From Alcanivorax sp. (GTDB lineage: Bacteria > Pseudomonadota > Gammaproteobacteria > Pseudomonadales > Alcanivoracaceae): a DNA stretch of 51,237 nt. Where the stretch lies: contig NZ_NVWY01000018.1 of NCBI RefSeq assembly GCF_002733835.1, positions 1 through 51,237 of the forward strand. Direction: 5' to 3'. The notes under the pieces were generated by a model. It did not search any database and was not told where the DNA came from. It was given only the letters and a program-made list of their open reading frames with translations. Made by a program: the position numbers and the translations under genes. Shown here piece after piece: positions 7,402 to 17,034 of this stretch. The stretch's first letter is position 1. The number at the start of each line of letters is the position of its first letter.

Positions 7402-10400
7402 TGTTGCAAAAAGTCCTGATCGCCAACCGGGGTGAAATCGCTGTTCGTATCTGCCGCACCCTGTCGCAGATGGGCATCACCTCAGTGGCGGTGTATTCCG
7501 ACGCAGACCGTAACAGCCAACATGTCAGCGCCGCCGATGAAGCCGTGGCGCTGGGTGGGCAAACCGCCGCGGAAAGCTATCTGCGTACCGACCTGATCCT
7601 CAAGGCGGCCAAAGACACCGGCGCCGAGGCCATCATCCCCGGCTACGGTTTTCTCTCGGAAAATGCCGAGTTTGCGGAAACCTGTGAAGCCAACGGCATT
7701 GCCTTTATCGGCCCCACCCCGAAGCAGCTCCGTGAATTCGGTCTCAAGCATGAGGCCCGCGCGCTGGCGGAAAAAGCCGGCGTTCCGCTGGCCCCCGGTA
7801 CGGACCTGCTACAAAGCCTGGAAGAAGCCAAACAGGCTGCCAGCGATATCGGTTATCCGATCATGTTGAAAAGCACCGCCGGCGGCGGTGGCATCGGCCT
7901 GTCGCGCTGTAATGATGAAGCCGAACTGGTGGCCGCCTATGAATCCGTGAAACGGCTGGGCGAAAATTTCTTCTCCGACAGCGGCGTCTTCATTGAACGT
8001 TTTGTCGCCCGCGCCCGCCATGTGGAAGTGCAAATTTTCGGTGACGGCAACGGCACCGTACTGGCTCTGGGTGAGCGCGAGTGCTCCCTGCAACGGCGCA
8101 ACCAGAAAGTAGTGGAAGAAACCCCGGCGCCCAACCTGCCCCAGGCCACCCGTGAAAAACTGCATGCCAGCGCCGCCCGCCTGGGCCAGTCGGTGAAATA
8201 CCGCTCCGCCGGCACCGTGGAATATATCTACGATGACCAGCGAGACGAATTTTATTTCCTGGAAGTTAACACCCGCCTGCAAGTCGAACACGGCGTCACC
8301 GAATCCGTATTCGGGGTGGATCTGGTGGCCTGGATGCTGATGCTGGCCGGCGGTGAACGTCCACCACTGGATGACGCCTACACCAGCCAGGGCGCGTCCA
8401 TGGAAGTACGCATTTACGCCGAAGATGCCCTGAAAGATTTCCAGCCCAGCCCCGGCGAGCTCACCGAAGTCGCCTTCCCGGATAACGTTCGTCTGGACGG
8501 CTGGGTAGAGACCGGCACCGTGGTGAGCCCCCATTACGACCCCATGATCGCCAAACTTATTGTCCACGGTAACGATCGCCAGGATGCACTGGAGAAGATG
8601 CAAACCGCACTGGCGCAAACCCGACTGTCCGGTATCGCCACCAACCTGGATTACCTGCGCCAGATTTTGCGCGACCAGAATGTCATCGCCGGCACCGTCT
8701 CTACCCGTTATCTGGAAACCTTCCACTACACGCCCATGGCGTTCGAAATCGTTGACCCCGGCACTTACACCACCGTGCAGGATTACCCGGGCCGAACCGG
8801 TTACTGGGACATTGGCGTACCGCCATCCGGCCCCATGGATGATGTCGCCTTCCGCCTCGCCAACCGCATCGTCGGCAACCATCACAGCGCCGCCGGCCTC
8901 GAAGCCACCCTGGTGGGCCCGAGCCTGAAACTCCATTGCGACACGGTGGTTGCTCTCACCGGCGCACAATGTGACGCGCAGGTGGATGGCAACGCGATCA
9001 ACCTCTGGGAGCCGGTTGCCATCAAGGCCGGCCAGACCCTGACCACCGGCAAGGTCGAGAGCGGCTGCCGAACCTACATTGCCGTGCGCAACGGTATCGA
9101 CGTACCGGATTATCTGGGCAGCAAATCCACCTTTGTGCTGGGCCAGTTCGGCGGCCACGGCGGCCGCACCCTGCGCAAGGGCGACGTACTCGCCGTGTGC
9201 CAGCCCCAGCTGGCCGGCTGCCCCACGCCCGCACCGGTAGCCGACCCTCACCCGGCAGAAAAAAACCTGCTGCCCGACTACCCCCAACAGTGGGACATCA
9301 AGGTGCTGTACGGCCCCCACGGCGCGCCGGACTTTTTCACCGACGAGGCCATCGAGGAATTTTTCCAGGCCGACTGGCAGGTGCACTACAACTCCAACCG
9401 GCTGGGCATTCGCCTGGTCGGCCCGAAGCCGAGCTGGACACGCACCGACGGCGGCGAAGCCGGCCTGCATCCCTCCAACGTGCACGACAATGAATATGCC
9501 ATTGGGTCCATCAATTTCACCGGCGATTTCCCGGTTATTCTGACCAAGGATGGCCCCAGCCTCGGCGGGTTTGTGTGCCCGGTGACCATTGCCAAAGCCG
9601 AACTGTGGAAAGTGGGTCAGCTGAAACCCGGCGACAGCATTCGCTTCTCGCCGATCAGCTTCGCTGAAGCCAAGGCACTGGAGGAAGCCCAGGATGCCTC
9701 CATCGAGAATCTGGGTGTTATTCCGGTGGTACAGCCCGCCATTGCCGATCACAACGCTGCCTGCACCTCGGCCACCATGCTCGCCGAACACGACGCCAAG
9801 GGCGACGTACCGCGTATCGTCTATCGTCAAGCGGGCGACAAGTACATCCTTATCGAGTACGGCGATAACGTGCTCGACCTGGCCCTGCGCATGCGTGTGC
9901 ATGCGCTTATGGAAAATCTCAAAAGCGCCCCGGTCAGCGGTATTCTGGAGTTGTCCCCCGGCGTTCGCAGCCTGCAAGTTCACTATGATTCCCGCCTGAT
10001 TGATCAGCCAACGCTGGTCAGCACTTTGCTGGAACGGGAACAGACCATCGGCAGCGTGGACGAAATGGTCGTCACCTCTCGCGTTCTGCATTTGCCCATG
10101 GCATTCGAAGACAGCGCCACCCTGGAAGCGGTGCAGCGCTACCAGGAAACCATCCGCAGTGATGCGCCCTGGCTGCCCAACAATGTGGAATTCATTCGCC
10201 GCATCAACGGCCTGGATTCCACCGAGCAGGTCCGCGACATCATCTTCAGTGCCAGCTATCTGGTGCTTGGCCTGGGCGATGTGTATCTCGGTGCGCCCTG
10301 TGCGGTGCCCATTGATCCGCGCCATCGCCTGATGACCTCCAAATACAATCCGGCACGGACCTTCACCGCCGAAGGCACCGTCGGGATTGGCGGCGTTTAC

Positions 10401-11024
10401 ATGTGCATCTATGGCATGGACTCCCCCGGCGGCTACCAGCTGGTAGGGCGCACCCTGCCCATCTGGAACAAACACCTGAAGAACAAACAGTTCCTGAATG
10501 GCGAACCCTGGCTGCTGAAGTTTTTCGATCAGGTGCGCTACTACCCGGTCAGCGAAGAAAAGCTAACCGAGATGCGCGACGCCTTCCGTCACGGCCATCT
10601 GGACATCGAGATCACCGAAGAACCCTTCAGCCTGGCCGAACACCGCCAGTTTCTGGCCGACATTGAACCGGAGATGGCCGCCTTCAACGCACGCCGTGAT
10701 GCGGCCTACCGTGAAGAAGTGGCGCGCTGGCAAAACGAGGATGCCGCCATCGAATCTGCACTCATGGGCCATAGCGCAGATATCGGCGATGTGGATGGCC
10801 ACCTGATCAATGCGGAAATCAGCGGCAACGTCTGGAAGCTACTGGTGGAAGAAGGCGCTCAGGTCTCGGTTGGCCAGCCTCTGGTCATCGTGGAAGCCAT
10901 GAAGATGGAATTCGAGATTGTCGCCAACGCCAACGGCAAGATCACCGGCCTGCATTGCCAGCCTGGCGCCATCATCAATGCCGGCGATCCGGTCGTCGTC
11001 ATCGACACCGATGCGGTGGCCTGA
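7401..11024 (+). CDS. uca: Urea carboxylase (biotin- and ATP-dependent)
   Basis: This 1207-residue enzyme carboxylates urea to allophanate. Domains in order: biotin carboxylase 1-450 (ATP-grasp glycine loop KSTAGGGGIGL, and EVNTRLQVEHG); carboxyltransferase half related to KipA about 450-760; half related to KipI about 805-1020; and a biotinyl domain with VEAMKMEFEI, where Lys1168 carries biotin. Many bacterial proteins with this name are guanidine carboxylases. Here Asn705 lies in GSINFTGD, where, as I recall, urea carboxylases have Asn and guanidine carboxylases Asp. No carboxyguanidine deiminase genes are adjacent, and a urea transporter follows. Both points favour urea as substrate. Confidence 0.95.
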   Translation: MLQKVLIANRGEIAVRICRTLSQMGITSVAVYSDADRNSQHVSAADEAVALGGQTAAESYLRTDLILKAAKDTGAEAIIPGYGFLSENAEFAETCEANGIAFIGPTPKQLREFGLKHEARALAEKAGVPLAPGTDLLQSLEEAKQAASDIGYPIMLKSTAGGGGIGLSRCNDEAELVAAYESVKRLGENFFSDSGVFIERFVARARHVEVQIFGDGNGTVLALGERECSLQRRNQKVVEETPAPNLPQATREKLHASAARLGQSVKYRSAGTVEYIYDDQRDEFYFLEVNTRLQVEHGVTESVFGVDLVAWMLMLAGGERPPLDDAYTSQGASMEVRIYAEDALKDFQPSPGELTEVAFPDNVRLDGWVETGTVVSPHYDPMIAKLIVHGNDRQDALEKMQTALAQTRLSGIATNLDYLRQILRDQNVIAGTVSTRYLETFHYTPMAFEIVDPGTYTTVQDYPGRTGYWDIGVPPSGPMDDVAFRLANRIVGNHHSAAGLEATLVGPSLKLHCDTVVALTGAQCDAQVDGNAINLWEPVAIKAGQTLTTGKVESGCRTYIAVRNGIDVPDYLGSKSTFVLGQFGGHGGRTLRKGDVLAVCQPQLAGCPTPAPVADPHPAEKNLLPDYPQQWDIKVLYGPHGAPDFFTDEAIEEFFQADWQVHYNSNRLGIRLVGPKPSWTRTDGGEAGLHPSNVHDNEYAIGSINFTGDFPVILTKDGPSLGGFVCPVTIAKAELWKVGQLKPGDSIRFSPISFAEAKALEEAQDASIENLGVIPVVQPAIADHNAACTSATMLAEHDAKGDVPRIVYRQAGDKYILIEYGDNVLDLALRMRVHALMENLKSAPVSGILELSPGVRSLQVHYDSRLIDQPTLVSTLLEREQTIGSVDEMVVTSRVLHLPMAFEDSATLEAVQRYQETIRSDAPWLPNNVEFIRRINGLDSTEQVRDIIFSASYLVLGLGDVYLGAPCAVPIDPRHRLMTSKYNPARTFTAEGTVGIGGVYMCIYGMDSPGGYQLVGRTLPIWNKHLKNKQFLNGEPWLLKFFDQVRYYPVSEEKLTEMRDAFRHGHLDIEITEEPFSLAEHRQFLADIEPEMAAFNARRDAAYREEVARWQNEDAAIESALMGHSADIGDVDGHLINAEISGNVWKLLVEEGAQVSVGQPLVIVEAMKMEFEIVANANGKITGLHCQPGAIINAGDPVVVIDTDAVA

Positions 11025-11034
11025 GGGATCAAGC

Positions 11035-11775
11035 ATGAATGCGCGAGCGGCAAAAAAAACCGAGAACCTGGCAGAGCGAATCTATCTGCAACTGAAGCAG
11101 GACATTTTCGATTTTCGGCTAATGCCCGGTGACCGCTTCAGTGAAAACGAGATCGCCGAACGAATGGGGGTGTCACGTACCCCCGTGCGCGAAGCCCTGT
11201 TCCGGTTACAACGCGAAGCCTATGTGGATGTGCTCTATCGCAGCGGCTGGCAGGTCAAACCCTTCGATTTTAAATACTTCGAGGAGCTGTACGACGTGCG
11301 CACCATTCTGGAGTGCGCTGCGGTACGCAAGCTGTGCGAGCACGACGGCGAACTGTGCAAGCTGGACGACCTGGTTAGCCAGTGGTGCGTCCCCAGGGAG
11401 CAGAGACTTGACGATGGCCCTGTGGTCAGCGGCATGGATGAACGCTTTCACGAAAAGCTGGTGGAAGCCGCCGGCAACAGTGAAATGGCGCGCATTCATC
11501 ATGACCTGACCGAGCGGCTGCGCATCATTCGTCGCCTGGATTTCACCAAGCCACCACGGGTGGATGCCACCTACAACGAACATCAGGCGGTGCTGGAAGC
11601 CATCCTGCACCGCCGGGTGGAGCAGGCACAGATTCTATTGCGTGCTCACATTGAAGAGTCCCGTAACGAAGTCAGAAAAATCACCGTGCATATGCTGCAC
11701 GAAGCCAGTGCACGCAGTCAGTTGCACTCGGTCGATAACAACGTAAATACGGGGGAAGACGGCCAGCGCTCCTGA
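11035..11775 (+). CDS. GntR-family (FCD-type) transcriptional regulator in the urea operon
   Basis: A 246-residue protein with an N-terminal winged helix (ENEIAERMGVSRTPVREALFRL, the GntR recognition helix, residues about 35-60) and a C-terminal all-helical FCD ligand domain, 90-220, that includes HEKLVEAAGNSEM and NEHQAVLEAI. The start MNARAAKK at 11035, preceded by GAGGGATC, is preferred over a longer frame running inside the carboxylase gene. It sits 10 bp after uca and about 90 bp before urtA, so it is probably part of the operon and may sense a pathway metabolite. Its operator is not known. Confidence 0.9.
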   Translation: MNARAAKKTENLAERIYLQLKQDIFDFRLMPGDRFSENEIAERMGVSRTPVREALFRLQREAYVDVLYRSGWQVKPFDFKYFEELYDVRTILECAAVRKLCEHDGELCKLDDLVSQWCVPREQRLDDGPVVSGMDERFHEKLVEAAGNSEMARIHHDLTERLRIIRRLDFTKPPRVDATYNEHQAVLEAILHRRVEQAQILLRAHIEESRNEVRKITVHMLHEASARSQLHSVDNNVNTGEDGQRS

Positions 11776-11865
11776 TGCGCATCCGGCCACTTTGTTTGGG
11801 CAACGATTGCCGCCCAGGGAGTTCACGGAAATGGAAACGCCAACTTAAACGCAAGGGGAAACACC

Positions 11866-13164
11866 ATGAGTTTTTCACAATCCATGAAGAAACTGGCTGC
11901 CGGCGTTGTCGCATCCAGTGCTATTGCCTACAGCGGCGCCGTCATGGCCGCCGACACCATCAAGGTGGGGGTCTTGCATTCCCTCTCCGGCACCATGGCC
12001 ATCAGTGAGTCCACCCTGAAAGACACCGTTCTGATGATGATTGAAGAGCAGAACAAGAAGGGCGGCATCATGGGCAAGAAGCTGGAACCCGTTGTGGTTG
12101 ACCCGGCTTCCAACTGGCCGCTGTTCGCCGAAAAAACCCGCGAGCTAATCACCAAGGAAGACGTGGACGTTATCTTTGGCTGCTGGACGTCAGTATCGCG
12201 CAAATCGGTACTGCCGGTGGTGGAAGAACTGAACGGGCTGCTGTTCTACCCGGTGCAGTATGAAGGCGAGGAATCGTCCAAGAATGTTTTCTATACCGGT
12301 GCGGCGCCGAACCAACAGGCCATTCCTGCAGTGGATTACCTGATCAACGACCTGGGTGTCGAGCGCTTCGTTCTGGCCGGTACCGACTACGTTTATCCGC
12401 GTACCACCAACAAGATCCTGGAAGCCTACCTGAAATCCAAGGGGGTGGCCGAAAAAGACATCATGATCAACTACACCCCATTCGGGCATTCCGATTGGCA
12501 GAGCATCGTCAGCGAGATCAAGGCGTTTGGCAGCCAGGGCATGAAAACCGCCGTGGTTTCCACCATCAATGGTGATGCCAACGTTCCCTTCTACAAGGAA
12601 CTGGGTAACCAGGGCGTCAGCGCTGAAGACATTCCCGTGGTTGCATTCTCCGTGGGCGAAGAAGAGCTGTCCGGTATCGACACCGGCCCGCTGGTCGGCC
12701 ACCTGGCAGCCTGGAACTACTTCCAGAGCGTCTACAACGACAACAACGAAGCCTTTATCGACCAGTGGCATGCATTCACCGGTGACGACAAGCGCGTAAC
12801 CAACGACCCCATGGAAGCCACCTATATCGGTTTCAACATGTGGGTGAAGGCCGTGGAGAAAGCCAAGTCCACCGATACCGATAAAGTGGCTGACGCCATG
12901 ATCGGCATCCAGACACCGAACCTGACCGGCGGCACCGCCGTGATGAACGAAAACCACCACCTGTCCAAGCCGGTGCTGATCGGTGAAATCCAGGATGATG
13001 GCCAGTTCGCTGTGGTCTGGGAAACCGAAGGCCTGGTGAAAGGCGATGCCTGGTCTGACTTCCTGCCCGGCTCCAAGGATCTGGTCTCCGACTGGACCGC
13101 ACCGACCCGTTGCGGCAACTACAACACAAAAACCAAAAGCTGCGGCGGCGCTTCAGCCGAGTAA
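11866..13164 (+). CDS. urtA: Urea ABC transporter, periplasmic substrate-binding protein
   Basis: UrtA captures urea in the periplasm for the UrtBCDE importer. The 432-residue length is normal. A Sec-type signal peptide occupies residues 1-29 with cleavage after VMA, followed by TIKVGVLHSLSGTMAISE, the typical start of the amide/branched-chain amino acid binding fold. Conserved stretches such as FGCWTSVSRKSVLPVVEE and GEEELSG are characteristic of UrtA. A strong AAGGGGAAACACC ribosome site precedes the ATG. A perfect 11-bp hairpin just after the stop may stabilise or partially terminate this transcript. Confidence 0.97.
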   Translation: MSFSQSMKKLAAGVVASSAIAYSGAVMAADTIKVGVLHSLSGTMAISESTLKDTVLMMIEEQNKKGGIMGKKLEPVVVDPASNWPLFAEKTRELITKEDVDVIFGCWTSVSRKSVLPVVEELNGLLFYPVQYEGEESSKNVFYTGAAPNQQAIPAVDYLINDLGVERFVLAGTDYVYPRTTNKILEAYLKSKGVAEKDIMINYTPFGHSDWQSIVSEIKAFGSQGMKTAVVSTINGDANVPFYKELGNQGVSAEDIPVVAFSVGEEELSGIDTGPLVGHLAAWNYFQSVYNDNNEAFIDQWHAFTGDDKRVTNDPMEATYIGFNMWVKAVEKAKSTDTDKVADAMIGIQTPNLTGGTAVMNENHHLSKPVLIGEIQDDGQFAVVWETEGLVKGDAWSDFLPGSKDLVSDWTAPTRCGNYNTKTKSCGGASAE

Positions 13165-13176
13165 GTCCCACAGACC

Positions 13177-13201
13177 GCACTCCGGGCAACGCCCGGAGTG
13201 C
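13177..13201 (+). terminator. Hairpin after urtA (partial terminator or mRNA stabiliser)
   Basis: The two 11-nt arms 13177-13187 and 13191-13201 (GCACTCCGGGC and its complement) pair perfectly around a 3-nt AAC loop. No T-run follows, so it is not a classical intrinsic terminator. A stem here, right after the gene for the binding protein, is typical of 3' ends that protect an abundant upstream mRNA segment in ABC transporter operons. Confidence 0.7.
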
Positions 13202-13230
13202 GCGTTACAAGAAAGACATGTGAACACCGT

Positions 13231-13317
13231 GAAAGCCAGCGGATGACCAGGAAATAGCGCCAGCCTTGAGGCCCGCCTTTCTTGCGTAATCCATCAGGCC
13301 TCTGGCCTCTGGCTTTC
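13231..13317. repeat. Heptad-periodic element C between urtA and urtB
   Basis: GAAAGCCAG at 13231-13239 is complementary to CTGGCTTTC at 13309-13317. The right side is periodic, CAGGCCT, CTGGCCT, CTGGCTT from 13295 to 13315, in steps of 7 nt. The left side is complementary but not cleanly periodic. This is the weakest member of the heptad family. Confidence 0.45.
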
Positions 13318-13346
13318 ATTATTTAACGCCCTGTAAGGAGCCCGTC

Positions 13347-15023
13347 ATGGGTTACAGATTTGGCCGAATGCTGACCGCAATGCTCGTTGCGCTGCTGGTC
13401 AGTGTGAGCTGGGCTGAAGAGCCGCTGCAGGACCCGACAGCGCCGCCCCGGACCACAACACAGAGCAGCGTGGATGGGATCGACATCCCCCCCCTGACGC
13501 TCCAGGAAATTATCAACCGGTTGACCAGCCGCAGCTTTGATAAAAAAGAAGCGGCTATCCGTCAATTGGCAAAGCAGGACAACCCACGTGTTGTACCGCT
13601 ACTGAACGCCTTGATGAACCGCGAGCTGGTGCATAATCGCAAAGACGACACCATCGCGCTGGGCCTCAAGAAAGACGGCCAATGGGAACTTCGCGACCCT
13701 GAAAGTCGCCAGGTCATCGGCCAGGTGGATAGCCGGGCTGCGCGCCCGGTCATCATCAATAATCGCCTGCGTACCGTGATCAATAACCAGCTGGCGCTGG
13801 CCGCGCTAAACGACCCGGACAGCGATATTCGCTACCAGGCCGCCGGGCAACTGATCGGCAATGATGACCCGGAAATGCTGGCGGCACTGGCTGCCCGTCG
13901 CCACCAGGAAAGCCGCCCACGCGTTGCCGCGCAAATTGATACCGCCCTGAATATTGCCGCCCTGCACAGTGATGACCGGACGACACGGCTGGACGCCATC
14001 GACGCGCTTGCCGGCAACCTGCACCCGGAGGTGAAAAACGCGCTCAACACGCGTCTGCTGGCGGCCGACAGCTCGCAGGAAACACAGGCCCTGGAAAAAG
14101 CCATTGCCCGCATTGAAACCCGCATCGAGACCTTCCAGACCGCCGACACCGTGTTCTTCGGCCTGAGCCTGGGTTCCGTTTTGCTGCTCGCTGCCATTGG
14201 CCTGGCCATTACGTTCGGCGTCATGGGCGTCATCAACATGGCCCACGGCGAGCTGATCATGCTCGGCGCCTATACCACCTATGTGGTGCAGCAACTGCTG
14301 CCCAGCAGCCATGAGTGGTCATTGCTGATTGCCGTCCCCGCAGCCTTTCTGGTCTCTGCCTTTGTCGGCGTACTGATCGAACGGTTTGTGATTCGCTTTC
14401 TTTACGGCCGCCCGCTGGAAACCCTGTTGGCCACCTTTGGCGTCAGCCTGATTCTGCAACAGGCGGTACGGGTGATCTTCTCTCCGCTCAACCGCACCGT
14501 GATTACCCCGGAGTGGATGAGTGGCGCGTTGGAAATCAACCCGGTGTTCTCGCTGACCTACAACCGCCTGTACATCATCTTCTTTGCCCTGGCCGTATTC
14601 CTGGCCCTGCTCACCCTGCTCAAGAAAACCCGGCTGGGCCTGCAGGTCCGCGCGGTGAGCCAGAACCGCGCCACCGCGCGTGGCCTGGGCATTCGCAGTG
14701 AGCGGGTCAACGCCCTGACCTTCGGGCTGGGGTCGGGTATCGCCGGGGTGGCCGGCGTCGCCCTGGCGCAGCTGACCAATGTGGGGCCGAACCTGGGCCA
14801 GAGCTACATCATCGATTCCTTCATGGTGGTGGTGTTCGGCGGTGTCGGCAATTTGTGGGGCACCCTCACTGCCGCATTCAGCCTCGGCATTGCCAACAAA
14901 TTACTTGAGCCCATGGCCGGCGCGGTCCTGGCCAAGATTGTCGTACTGGTCTTCATCATCCTGTTTATCCAGCGCAAACCGCGGGGCCTGTTCCCGCAAC
15001 GTGGCCGGGCGGCGGAGGAATAA
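13347..15023 (+). CDS. urtB: Urea ABC transporter permease
   Basis: UrtB is one of two inner-membrane channel subunits of the urea importer. The 558-residue protein has a signal sequence (about residues 1-23), then a roughly 240-residue periplasmic helical-repeat extension typical of proteobacterial UrtB. A LivH-like membrane domain follows from about residue 267 (VFFGLSLGSVLLLAAIGLAI, then GVMGVINMAHGELIMLGAYT). The start ATG follows TAAGGAGCCCGTC. The stop is one base before the urtC start, indicating tight coupling. Confidence 0.96.
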   Translation: MGYRFGRMLTAMLVALLVSVSWAEEPLQDPTAPPRTTTQSSVDGIDIPPLTLQEIINRLTSRSFDKKEAAIRQLAKQDNPRVVPLLNALMNRELVHNRKDDTIALGLKKDGQWELRDPESRQVIGQVDSRAARPVIINNRLRTVINNQLALAALNDPDSDIRYQAAGQLIGNDDPEMLAALAARRHQESRPRVAAQIDTALNIAALHSDDRTTRLDAIDALAGNLHPEVKNALNTRLLAADSSQETQALEKAIARIETRIETFQTADTVFFGLSLGSVLLLAAIGLAITFGVMGVINMAHGELIMLGAYTTYVVQQLLPSSHEWSLLIAVPAAFLVSAFVGVLIERFVIRFLYGRPLETLLATFGVSLILQQAVRVIFSPLNRTVITPEWMSGALEINPVFSLTYNRLYIIFFALAVFLALLTLLKKTRLGLQVRAVSQNRATARGLGIRSERVNALTFGLGSGIAGVAGVALAQLTNVGPNLGQSYIIDSFMVVVFGGVGNLWGTLTAAFSLGIANKLLEPMAGAVLAKIVVLVFIILFIQRKPRGLFPQRGRAAEE

Positions 15024-15024
15024 C

Positions 15025-16185
15025 ATGCGAGATTCAACATTCAAAAGCGCCTTTAACGACCGCACGGCAAAAACCTTCATGGGCGTGCTGTTCGGCGCCA
15101 CCCTGCTGGTAACAGTGCTCAACCAACTGTTTCCTGCCGATTCGGCCCTCCATGTGAGTGCCTATACCGTCACCCTGCTGGGCAAGTACCTGTGCTATGC
15201 CCTGTTGGCACTGGCACTGGACCTGGTATGGGGCTACTGCGGCATCCTCAGCCTGGGTCATGGCGCCTTCTTTGCTCTGGGCGGCTATGCCATGGGCATG
15301 TACCTGATGCGCCAGATCGGTGACCGGGGGGTGTACGGCAACCCGGAACTGCCGGACTTCATGGTCTTTCTCAACTGGAGTGAACTGCCCTGGTACTGGC
15401 ACGGCTTCGACCAATTCTGGTTCGCAGCGCTGATGATTTTGCTGGTGCCCGGCCTGCTGGCGTTTGTGTTCGGCTGGCTGGCATTCCGCTCCCGGGTCAC
15501 CGGGGTGTACCTGTCGATCATCACCCAGGCGCTGACCTATGCATTGATGCTGGCGTTTTTCCGCAACGAACTGGGCTTTGGCGGCAACAACGGGCTCACC
15601 GACTTCAAGGACCTTCTGGGCTTTTCACTGCAATCCGACACCACCCGCGTGGGGCTGTTGATGGCCACCGCCGTGGCCCTGGCTGGCGCCTTCGTACTGT
15701 GTCGCTGGATTACCGGCAGCAAGCTTGGCCGTGTGGTACTGGCCGTTCGCGATGCGGAGTCCCGAGCACGGTTTGTGGGCTATCGCACGGAACATTACAA
15801 GCTGTGGATTTTCACCCTCAGCGCCATCCTCGCGGGCATCGCCGGGGCGCTCTACGTGCCCCAGGTAGGCATCATCAACCCCGGGGAATTTTCACCGCTC
15901 AATTCCATCGAGCTGGTGGTATGGGTCGCCGTGGGCGGACGCGCCACACTGTACGGCGCGGTAATCGGTGCCATTCTGGTGAACTACGGCAAAACCGTAT
16001 TCACCGGCATCATGCCGGAAGCCTGGCTGTTTGCCCTGGGCGGGCTGTTTGTGGCGGTCACCGTCTTCCTGCCCCATGGGTTGGTCGGGCTGGTGTCGGA
16101 AAAATGGGACAACATAAAAAGCCGTTTTGCCTCCGGCGATAAATCACCAGGTTCGGAAAATGCGGTAGAAGGAGACCCGTCATGA
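15025..16185 (+). CDS. urtC: Urea ABC transporter permease
   Basis: UrtC is the LivM-like partner of UrtB. The start MRDSTFKS at 15025 is set by the GGAGGA site eight bases upstream; a longer open frame inside urtB is rejected. This gives 386 residues. The core contains CGILSLGHGAFFALGGYAMG, the hallmark of LivM permeases, and a C-terminal IELVVWVAVGGRATLYGAVIGA segment that contacts the ATPases. The last four bases overlap the urtD start (ATGA). Confidence 0.96.
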   Translation: MRDSTFKSAFNDRTAKTFMGVLFGATLLVTVLNQLFPADSALHVSAYTVTLLGKYLCYALLALALDLVWGYCGILSLGHGAFFALGGYAMGMYLMRQIGDRGVYGNPELPDFMVFLNWSELPWYWHGFDQFWFAALMILLVPGLLAFVFGWLAFRSRVTGVYLSIITQALTYALMLAFFRNELGFGGNNGLTDFKDLLGFSLQSDTTRVGLLMATAVALAGAFVLCRWITGSKLGRVVLAVRDAESRARFVGYRTEHYKLWIFTLSAILAGIAGALYVPQVGIINPGEFSPLNSIELVVWVAVGGRATLYGAVIGAILVNYGKTVFTGIMPEAWLFALGGLFVAVTVFLPHGLVGLVSEKWDNIKSRFASGDKSPGSENAVEGDPS

Positions 16186-17027
16186 GCGCACTGGACAACC
16201 TGCGCGAAACCTTTCGCCGTGACCAGGTATTCGATTTCATGCGACAGGGCACGCGCCCGGTGTTGCCGGGCCAACTCGATTCCGGCACCAGCAAGAACAT
16301 TCTCTACCTGGAAGACATTACCGTCAGCTTTGATGGTTTCAAGGCCCTCAATGACCTGACGATGTATATCAAGACCGGTGAGTTGCGCTGCATCATTGGC
16401 CCCAACGGGGCCGGCAAATCCACCATGATGGATGTGATTACCGGCAAAACACGGCCCGATAGCGGCACCTGCTTTTTCGGCCAGACCCTGGACCTGACCC
16501 GCATGAGCGAAACGGACATCGCCACCGCAGGCATCGGTCGAAAATTCCAGAAGCCCACCGTGTTCCCGGAACACACTGCATTCGAAAACCTGGAACTGGC
16601 CATGCACGGCGCCAAAGGGCCCTGGCATTCCCTCTTTACCCAACTCAGCGGTGAACAAAAAAACTGGATTGAGGAAACCCTGTACACCGTCGGGCTGCTG
16701 GAGGATCGCAACAAGGTCGCAGGCCTGCTTTCCCATGGCCAGAAACAGTGGCTGGAAATCGGCATGGTACTGATGCAGAAACCACAGCTGTTGCTGGTGG
16801 ACGAACCCATCGCCGGCATGACCCGCCAGGAAGTGGAACGCACCGGTGAACTACTGCAAAGCCTGGCCGGCAAACATTCGGTAGTGGTGGTTGAACACGA
16901 CATGGAATTCATTCGCTCCATCGCCAGCACCGTTACCGTACTGCATCAGGGTAGCGTGCTGGCTGAAGGCACCATGGAGCAGGTGCAGAATGATCCGAAG
17001 GTGATTGAAGTCTACCTGGGCGAATAA
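16182..17027 (+). CDS. urtD: Urea ABC transporter ATP-binding protein
   Basis: This is the LivG-like ATPase of the importer, 281 residues. Walker A is GPNGAGKST, the signature is LSHGQKQWLEIGMVL and Walker B is LLLVDEPIAGM; the H of the signature replaces the more common G, as is usual in UrtD. An N-terminal extension of about 40 residues before YLEDITVSFDGF is also usual in UrtD. The gene overlaps urtC by 4 bp. A 190-bp repeat composite, rather than a short spacer, separates it from urtE. Confidence 0.96.
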   Translation: MSALDNLRETFRRDQVFDFMRQGTRPVLPGQLDSGTSKNILYLEDITVSFDGFKALNDLTMYIKTGELRCIIGPNGAGKSTMMDVITGKTRPDSGTCFFGQTLDLTRMSETDIATAGIGRKFQKPTVFPEHTAFENLELAMHGAKGPWHSLFTQLSGEQKNWIEETLYTVGLLEDRNKVAGLLSHGQKQWLEIGMVLMQKPQLLLVDEPIAGMTRQEVERTGELLQSLAGKHSVVVVEHDMEFIRSIASTVTVLHQGSVLAEGTMEQVQNDPKVIEVYLGE

Positions 17028-17034
17028 TCGAGCA

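Noticed and set aside
7809..10475. Minus-strand open frame of 888 codons inside the urea carboxylase gene
   Set aside because: It is antisense to a well-supported gene with biased codon use, which opens long shadow frames. Its translation has no recognisable domain and no ribosome site.
11776..11865. Second sigma-54 promoter before urtA (TTGGGCAACGATTGCC)
   Set aside because: The GG to GC distance is 11 rather than 12 bp and the -24 box fits poorly.
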